Part shown: piece after piece, positions 57,524 through 64,000 of the stretch
Position numbering within the stretch: position 1 is the stretch's first letter
How the letters are laid out: each line of letters starts with the position of its first letter
Assembly: GCF_014356525.2 (NCBI RefSeq)
Contig: NC_052518.1
Location: forward strand, 4,630,162-4,694,161
DNA: 64,000 bases
Reading direction: 5' to 3'
From: Nilaparvata lugens
Taxonomy: Eukaryota; Arthropoda; Insecta; Hemiptera; Delphacidae
Notes under the pieces: model-generated
Databases searched by the model: none
Told to the model about the DNA's origin: nothing
Seen by the model: the letters and a program-made list of their open reading frames with translations, nothing else
Program-made: the position numbers and the translations under genes

Positions 57524-58448
57524 CTTACTTACTCACTCCTCAGCTCTACAGGTCTTTGCAACCCTTGACCTCCCTCACATAGCCTCTCCAACTGTCGCGA
57601 CCCCCACGAGGGGGGGCCTGCCCCCTCCAGTTACGAACTCCAAGCGTTCTCAGATCTCGTTCCACATCATCCGTCCATCTATTTCTCGGTCGACCTTTTC
57701 TTCTTCTGTTATATATCCTGTCCTTCCATATACATTTCACTACTCTTTCATCTCCCATTCTCACCTTATGTCCCATCCATCTTATTCTGCCAGCTTTAAT
57801 AAACCGCACAATGTCTTCATTGTTTAAGAACTGCTCTATTTCCAAATTTTTTCTTCCTCTCCAAAGACCATTCTCAAAAACAGGACCCATGATTCTTCTC
57901 ACTACCTTTCTTTCAAAAACTCTCAATCTTTTCACATCTCCAGCTGTAAGCACCCATGTTTCCGATCCGTAACTCACCACAGGCCTCACCAATGCTTTGT
58001 ATAATTGTAATTTCGTAGCTCTAGATATCAATCGAGATTTGATATTGAACAACTTGATATTAGCATAGTATGCCCTGTTTCCCGCCATGATCCTGTTGTT
58101 AATCTCTGCTGAGACTTTCCCACTACTTGTCACAAGTGTTCCCAGATAGACAAATTCTTCTACCTGTTGAAATGTGTAGGGTCCAATTTTCATGTCTCTA
58201 GCAACTCTCCTACCTAGGCCTACTGTTGGTGACACTCTCAGATACTTTGTCTTGGCCTCATTTATCTCCAATCCCATTGGTTCACTATTGATTGTCAGTG
58301 ATGTGAAGGCTTCTCTCAAGGCTGGTACTGTTCTAGCTACTATGACCTGATCGTCTGTATATCCACAAACTTGCCATAGTCTATTTACTATGGTGCTTCC
58401 ATGCGTGATACCTTTTACTGCTTCATGGAGAGCCAAATTAAACAACAA
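57524..58448 (-). mobile_element. RTE-like LINE with intact 300-codon frame and 13-bp TSD
   Basis: TGTAGAGTATATG is present at 57511-57523 and 58449-58461. The minus frame 58448-57546 has LFNLAL, then GYTDDQVIVAR at residues 29-39 where relatives have YADD, then GLEINEAKTKYL, FVYLGTLVTS, YGSETWVLT, RIRWMGHKVRM and GRPRNRWTDDVERDLR. The 3' end is a (GTAA)n tail. No stop interrupts it, and the perfect TSD indicates a recent insertion, but the RT fingers and endonuclease are missing. The Thr at the second catalytic position is unusual. Confidence 0.9.
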
Positions 58449-58461
58449 TGTAGAGTATATG

Positions 58462-58879
58462 AAAGTAACTAAATATAAAAGTATGATTCAAGAAGAGTAT
58501 GCTACTGACAGCTGCAGCTCGTCCTATGTGTTCAATGGTTCACTGAACCCCCAGAATTGAATCAACTTCCTATACAATGATGAATTTGCAACTCAAATAA
58601 TTATATATTTTAATTTTATACTCATGAAATTACATCACAACATTTTTCATCTACGTAAATTTAACGTCGATGTTTTGCTGCCGGAGTAGCTTGAAACAGC
58701 ACCAACGGCTAGACGAGACGGGTGGTGGTGGAAACCAGTGTTCATTTCCCGATCTGAACCCAGAAACATGGCTGGGTGAGGTGGTAGTACGGAGGAGGGG
58801 AATCGGTTTGCTAGCACGAATCTGGTTCACAATACAGCCAGAGACAAGAATAATATAGCAATATAGTAATATAATATAG
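58462..58879. other. No gene recognised
   Basis: AT-rich, with a GC-richer segment at 58670-58830 holding a 62-codon plus frame with GGGG and no family resemblance. AT composition returns just before the LTR. Confidence 0.3.
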
Positions 58880-61800
58880 TGTCACGATGTATATCGTAAC
58901 TAGAGAAAGGCATTGAATTTAGGGCTCATTTATTCGACGCTCGGCTATCTATCATAGAATCTGAGGGGTCAACGTTCAAGCCAGCCACTGGCCTACCGCT
59001 CAGCGTTGCTGCGCATCCTCTCTCCCCTCCCTCTCGGTCACTGAGGGAGGCTCGAGAAAGGCCAGCAAAAGGCAGTCGAGTTCGGAGAGCCAAGTCGAGT
59101 GGTCGAGAGAGGTGAGAAGGAAGCAGCGAGCAGCTAGCAACGTCACAGTACATCCGTACTACGTGACCTCCGATTTCTTCTGCGACCGGAGTTGTGTCGA
59201 GGCTAAAGTTGATTAGCCTCTCACACAGTGAACTCCACTGCTCTACACTCGTTTGGGGCGAGTGTTAAACGACACTTAACCTGTTTGGACGACGGGTTGC
59301 CAGTTTCGACCAACGACAACACGTCAGGTTTGGTCGAAACCTGACTCCCCATTGGTAGGCCACCAGTGGGGCATCGAGGCGAGATAGGACATCCAGGAAG
59401 GCCAGGAAAAGCCTTTCCCGCAACTCCGCGGACGATCCGGACCCCAGGAGGACAGCTAGTGCCGGCCAGTAGGACTTAGGAAAGTCCAGAGTGCTGGCCG
59501 CCGCAACGTGCTGGTCCAGTGCGGGATCGCAAGAGGACGTCTAGGAAGGCCAGGAAAAGCCTTTCCCGCAACTCCGCGGACGATCCGGACCCCAGGAGGA
59601 CAGCTAGTGCCCGGCCAGTAGGACTTAGATAAGTCCAGAGTGCTGGCCGCCGCAGCGTGCTGGTCCAGTGCGGGATCGCAAGAGGACGTCTAGGAAGGCC
59701 AGGAAAAGCCTTTCCCGCAACTCCGCGGACGATCCGGACCCCAGGAGGACAGCTAGTGCCCGCCAGTAGGACTTAGGAAAGTCCAGAGTGCTGGCCGCCG
59801 CAGCGTGCTGGTCCAGTGCGGGATCGCAAGAGGACGTCTAGGAAGGCCAGGAAAAGCCTTTCCCGCAACTCCGCGGACGATCCGGACCCCAGGAGGACAG
59901 CTAGTGCCCGGCCAGTAGGACTTAGGGAAGTCCAGAGTGCTGGCCGCCGCAGCGTGCTGGTCCAGTGCGGGATCGCAAGAGGACGTCTAGGAAGGCCAGA
60001 AAAGCCTTTCCCGCAACTCCGCGGACGATCCGGACCCCAGGAGGACAGCTAGTGCCCGCCAGTAGGACTTAGGAAAGTCCAGAGTGCTGGCCGCCGCAAC
60101 GTGCTGGTCCAGTGCGGGATCGCAAGAGGACGTCTAGGAAGGCCAGGAAAAGCCTTTCCCGCAACTCCGCGGACGATCCGGACCCCAGGAGGACAGCTAG
60201 TGCCCGGCCAGTAGGACTTAGATAAGTCCAGAGTGCTGGCCGCCGCAGCGTGCTGGTCCAGTGCGGGATCGCAAGAGGACGTCTAGGAAGGCCAGAAAAG
60301 CCTTTCCCGCAACTCCGCGGACGATCCGGACCCCAGGAGGACAGCTAGTGCCCGCCAGTAGGACTTAGGAAGTCCAGAGTGCTGGCCGCCGCAGCGTGCT
60401 GGTCCAGTGCGGGATCGCAAGAGGACGTCTAGGAAGGCCAGGAAAAGCCTTTCCCGCAACTCCGCGGACGATCCGGACCCCAGGAGGACAGCTAGTGCCC
60501 GGCCAGTAGGACTTAGGGAAGTCCAGAGTGCTGGCCGCCGCAGCGTGCTGGTCCAGTGCGGGATCGCAAGAGGACGTCTAGGAAGGCCAGGAAAAGCCTT
60601 TCCCGCAACTCCGCGGACGATCCGGACCCCAGGAGGACAGCTAGTGCCCGGCCAGTAGGACTTAGGAAGTCCAGAGTGCTGGCCGCCGCAGCGTGCTGGT
60701 CCAGTGCGGGATCGCAAGAGGACGTCTAGGAAGGCTAGGAAAAGCCCTTCCCGCAACTCCGCGGCCGATCCGGACCCCGGGAGGACAGCTAGTGCCCGGC
60801 CAGTAGGACTTAGGAAAGTCTAGAGTGCTGGCCGCCGCAGCGTGCTGGTCCAGTGCGGGATCGCAAGAGGACGTCTAGGAAGGCCAGGAAAAGCCTTTCC
60901 CGCAACTCCGCGGCCGATCCGGACCCCGGGAGGACAGCTAGTGCCCGCCAGTAGGACTTAGAAAGTCCAGAGTGCTGGCCGCCGCAGCGTGCTGGTCCAG
61001 TGCGGGATCGCAAGAGGACGTCTAGGAAGGCCAGGAAAAGCCTTTCCCGCAACTCCGCGGACGATCCGGACCCCAGGAGGACAGCTAGTGCCCGGCCAGT
61101 AGGACTTAGGAAAGTCCAGAGTGCTGGCCGCCGCAGCGTGCTGGTCCAGTGCGGGATCGCAAGAGGACGTCTAGGAAGGCCAGGAAAAGCCTTTCCCGCA
61201 ACTCCGCGGACGATCCGGACCCCAGGAGGACAGCTAGTGCCCGGCCAGTAGGACTTAGGAAGTCCAGAGTGCTGGCCGCCGCAGCGTGCTGGTCCAGTGC
61301 GGGATCGCAAGAGGACGTCTAGGAAGGCCAGGAAAAGCCTTTCCCGCAACTCCGCGGACGATCCGGACCCCAGGAGGACAGCTAGTGCCCGGCCAGTAGG
61401 ACTTAGGAAGTCCAGAGTGCTGGCCGCCGCAGCGTGCTGGTCCAGTGCGGGATCGCAAGAGGACGTCTAGGAAGGCCAGGAAAAGCCCTTCCCGCAACTC
61501 CGCGGCCGATCCGGACCCCGGGAGGACAGCTAGTGCCCGGCCAGTAGGACTTAGGAAAGTCTAGAGTGCTGGCCGCCGCAGCGTGCTGGTCCAGTGCGGG
61601 ATCGCAAGAGGACGTCTAGGAAGGCCAGGAAAAGCCTTTCCCGCAACTCCGCGGCCGATCCGGACCCCGGGAGGACAGCTAGTGCCCGGCCAGTAGGACT
61701 TAGGAAAGTCCAGAGTGCTGGCCGCCGCAGCGCACCGGTCCAGTGCGGGATCACAAGAGGACCTCTGGGAAGGCCAGGGAAAGCCTTTACCAGAGCCCCG

Positions 61801-62151
61801 CAACCAACCCAGACCCCGGGAAGACACCCGGTGCCCGAGGCCTAGGACTCAGTCCCGACACGAAGCCCTTTTCTCACGACTAACACTGCAAGGTTCCTGT
61901 CCCCTTCTTTCCGCGACCAACCCTGTTTGGCAGTGCGAAAGCACGGCCCCTCTTTCCTAAAAGAGGGAAACATTCCTCCAAAGCACTCAAAGCCCTGTTT
62001 CAACCCCCAACCCGAGTGAGGGTGGTTGACGGACGCCCCACCGAGACTCCCGTCCCCTGCCGCGGCCCTCCCCAGTCGCCGACTGAGTTTAGCCGGCCCA
62101 GAGCGACACTGGGAACTCTGATAGAGACAGGTGTGGGCAAAAATCTACTCA
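58880..62151 (+). repeat. Putative 5' LTR, 3.3 kb, of a Ty3/gypsy-type element
   Basis: Base composition changes from AT- to GC-rich just after TGTCACGATGTATATCGTAA at 58880. The stretch ends CTACTCA at 62151, six bases before the primer-binding site, giving TG...CA ends. Inside are about 490 bp of unique sequence, a 2.5 kb tandem array (59372-61860), and about 290 bp of unique U5-like sequence. The 3' LTR lies outside the window, so the left boundary is inference; a shorter LTR that begins inside or after the array cannot be excluded. Confidence 0.5.
59372..61860 (+). repeat. 149-bp GC-rich tandem array, about 17 units
   Basis: The anchor GCGGGATCGCAAGAGGACGT occurs at 59521, 59670, 59819, 59967, 60114, 60263, 60409, 60558, 60706, 60855, 61002, 61151, 61299, 61447, 61596 and (diverged) 61745, with a diverged first unit before 59521. 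Spacing is 146-149 bp. Each unit contains GGACTT/AAGTCC and, around it, GGCCAG/CTGGCC inverted pairs. Single-base indels shift frames between units, so the long frames on both strands are not genes. Confidence 0.97.
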
Positions 62152-62157
62152 GAAGAT

Positions 62158-62175
62158 TGGCGCCCAACGTGGGGC
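62158..62175 (+). promoter_or_regulatory. Primer-binding site, tRNA-Lys(CUU)
   Basis: TGGCGCCCAACGTGGGGC is complementary to the 3' end of an insect tRNA-Lys(CUU) including CCA (recalled, not searched). It would prime minus-strand DNA synthesis and marks the downstream edge of the 5' LTR. Confidence 0.8.
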
Positions 62176-62200
62176 CCAAGGCAGGAGGAGAAAAACAGCA

Positions 62201-64000
62201 ATGAGTGCAGAGGAGAAATGTAGTCGCGCCGGAGAAGACCAGGAGGCGCGAGAGGATAACAGCGACCCAGGAGTGTCCTGGATCTACAAACTCCACCGGA
62301 AAGAAGCAGTGGACCTGGCAACAGCAGCAGGGCTACCTACAACAGGTACGATGGCGGAGCTGAGGAAGGTTCTTGTGGACCATCACAGGAAGACGGCAGA
62401 GGAAGCCAACAACCTGAACCAGGCTAGCAATGGAGCTAGCACAAGCTACCACGAGGCGGAAGGAGCAACGTCTCTGTGGCCTCCTGTAGAGGAAGATCAT
62501 CAGGAGTCTTCCAGACTCGGGAAGCTGCCCGAGGAGGCCTCACCAGCCTCCGATGGCGAATCATGCCATTCATGGGTGTATCGATTGCGGAACAGAGACG
62601 CGGTCGAATTACTCCTAGACTCGGTGCCCACAGACGGCACCTGTTCCGAGTTGCGGAGGGCGTTAGCGGAGCAGCGGCAGCGATGCCTCACGATGCTACC
62701 GCTGCCTCCCGCTGAAGAGGCGGTGATACAGCCAGCGCCACCGAGGTCAATGTCGGCGCATGTGGACGCTGGCCCACAGTATCACGCGAGACCTGCATTA
62801 GTGCGACCAGAGGAGTCGTCGGCGCACCAGTACAGGCCACGACAGGCACCGCACTCACCGGTCCGGGCTGCAGCCCACCATACACCATTTATGGACCCAG
62901 GGACGGTGTGCGATAAGGTGCGAGGATGGAGGTTGTCATATGATGGCAACGGAGACGCTCCTAGCTTCCTAGAGCGTCTCGAGGAGTTACAACAAGCCTA
63001 CGGGCTGACAGGGGAGCAGCTGTTCCCGGCGCTACCAGAAATGCTAGCGGGAAGGTGTTCCTTGTGGATGCGGAACCGAAGAGGGTTCTGGCGGCATTGG
63101 AACGACTTCGTAATGGACTTTCGGTCCCGTTATTATCCAGCAACCTATGAGGAGGATCTGGATGCTCAAATCCTGGGTCGACGGCAGCGTGAAGGCGAGG
63201 CTATCGATGACTACGTAGAAGAACTTCAGACTCTCATGAGGAGAAGAGGAGATTGTTCAATCAATCACCAGCTACAGAGGCTGTACAAGAATCTTCTACC
63301 CCGGTACAAGCTGTACATTAGGGAAGCTGAAATCTATACCGTGGACGATCTACTCAAGCTGGCCAGGCAGTATGAGAGGATAAAGTCAGAGGAGAAGAGT
63401 GCTCAACAGCGGCAGAGGACTGTGAAACAGGAAGAGGTTCGTAAACCTGTGAAAGCACGCCCCGAGCCAGAGCCTACAACTTCACAACGGCGAGTGGAGC
63501 CGACTCCAGTAGGACCTACCTGCTGGCATTGCAAGAAAGAGGGTCACTGGAGGTCGGAATGCCCTGAGATTTCTCTCTGCGTGGGCTGTAGAAAACCTCG
63601 TCCCGGTTGCACCTGTGAGAAGGATCAGAAGAGGGCGACAGACAAAGCCGCAGTGGTGAGAACTAGGAACCAACTCCAATTGGAACCGGAGTCGCAGTTC
63701 GACAACAGACTGTATACCACAGTCGAGGTAGCTGGCCACCAGTATCGAGCTCTACTCGATACAGGAGCTGAATCCAACTACTTAAGCTTGGCAACGTTTG
63801 CGAGCTTAGAGGCAGCTGGATGTGCAAGGAGAACTGCGACAGAGAGAGGCGCGATTCTGGCGAATGGAACCGCGGCGCGGCTATATGGAAAGGTGGAGAT
63901 CAACCTGAAAATCAGCCAAGAAATTCTTCCCACAGTGATGACGATCATGGAAGGATTATCCCCCGAATTTTTATTCGGCATGGAGTTCCTGCAGGAGCAC
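62201..64000 (+). CDS. gag-pro: LTR retrotransposon gag-protease polyprotein, partial
   Basis: ATG at 62201, 25 bases after the primer-binding site, opens 600 codons with no stop; the frame leaves the window at 64000. Residues 1-245 are polar and low in recognisable features. Residues about 245-390 form a retrotransposon Gag-type capsid region (RSRYYP near 308-313, REGEAIDDYVEEL near 334-346). A CX2CX4HX4C zinc knuckle lies at 441-454 (CWHC...H...C), with a second Cys cluster at 460-472 (CVGC..., CTC). An aspartic protease follows, with LLDTGAE around D520 and an 'LFGMEFL' motif near the end. Gag and protease share one frame, and RT-RNaseH-integrase presumably follow. The intact frame and PBS suggest a potentially active Ty3/gypsy-type element, which is inference. 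Confidence 0.9.
   Translation, partial: MSAEEKCSRAGEDQEAREDNSDPGVSWIYKLHRKEAVDLATAAGLPTTGTMAELRKVLVDHHRKTAEEANNLNQASNGASTSYHEAEGATSLWPPVEEDHQESSRLGKLPEEASPASDGESCHSWVYRLRNRDAVELLLDSVPTDGTCSELRRALAEQRQRCLTMLPLPPAEEAVIQPAPPRSMSAHVDAGPQYHARPALVRPEESSAHQYRPRQAPHSPVRAAAHHTPFMDPGTVCDKVRGWRLSYDGNGDAPSFLERLEELQQAYGLTGEQLFPALPEMLAGRCSLWMRNRRGFWRHWNDFVMDFRSRYYPATYEEDLDAQILGRRQREGEAIDDYVEELQTLMRRRGDCSINHQLQRLYKNLLPRYKLYIREAEIYTVDDLLKLARQYERIKSEEKSAQQRQRTVKQEEVRKPVKARPEPEPTTSQRRVEPTPVGPTCWHCKKEGHWRSECPEISLCVGCRKPRPGCTCEKDQKRATDKAAVVRTRNQLQLEPESQFDNRLYTTVEVAGHQYRALLDTGAESNYLSLATFASLEAAGCARRTATERGAILANGTAARLYGKVEINLKISQEILPTVMTIMEGLSPEFLFGMEFLQEH

Noticed and set aside
59816..61845. Many 80-180 codon frames on both strands in the GC-rich array
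   Set aside because: They repeat with the 149-bp unit, shift frame with single-base indels between units, and overlap antisense; explained by GC richness.

Overview
This 64 kb window is eukaryotic and AT-rich. It reads as insect DNA, most likely from a hemipteran such as a planthopper. That species guess rests on the mix of repeats and on a primer-binding site matching a Drosophila-type tRNA-Lys(CUU), not on a marker gene. There is no bacterial-style operon, no rRNA, no CRISPR array and no complete host gene. Almost everything that can be recognised is transposon-derived, often nested.

Layout. 1-17 kb: a decayed LINE reverse transcriptase (RT) end, a Penelope-like foldback, two tRNA-derived SINE families, three copies of a terminal-inverted-repeat (TIR) element rich in AGCAAATGCT motifs (element B), a LINE inserted in a small MITE (MITE-A), a possible solo LTR and a second LINE RT. 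17-26 kb: a PIF/Harbinger-like element carrying a 121-bp minisatellite, a 1.35 kb TIR element with long TG repeats (element F), two candidate host exons, and two more tandem arrays (226 bp x3 and about 46 bp x9-10). 26-38 kb: an exon-like GC island, many MITE-A copies, a 1.5 kb palindrome, a tRNA-like tandem pair and short minisatellites. 38-50 kb: Helitron ends, an inverted second copy of element F, Penelope-like elements including a 1.2 kb foldback, two LINE RT ends and an 890-bp foldback. 50-58.5 kb: five LINE fragments, some with clear target-site duplications (TSDs), one holding a SINE that itself holds another LINE tail, and a complete short Helitron. 58.9-64 kb: base composition turns GC-rich at the start of what looks like a young Ty3/gypsy-type LTR retrotransposon. 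It has a very long putative 5' LTR with about 17 copies of a 149-bp unit, a tRNA-Lys primer-binding site, and an uninterrupted 600-codon gag-protease frame that runs off the window.

The RT fragments are 5'-truncated and most keep only the thumb/C-terminal part, so none is autonomous. The only coding unit that looks intact is the gag-protease frame at the right edge. Host coding content is limited to a few exon-like stretches, supported by splice-site-like sequences or composition and given low confidence. MITE-A denotes the family ending in CTATAGTGAGGTCCACGTTA; elements B to I are other families named in their entries.
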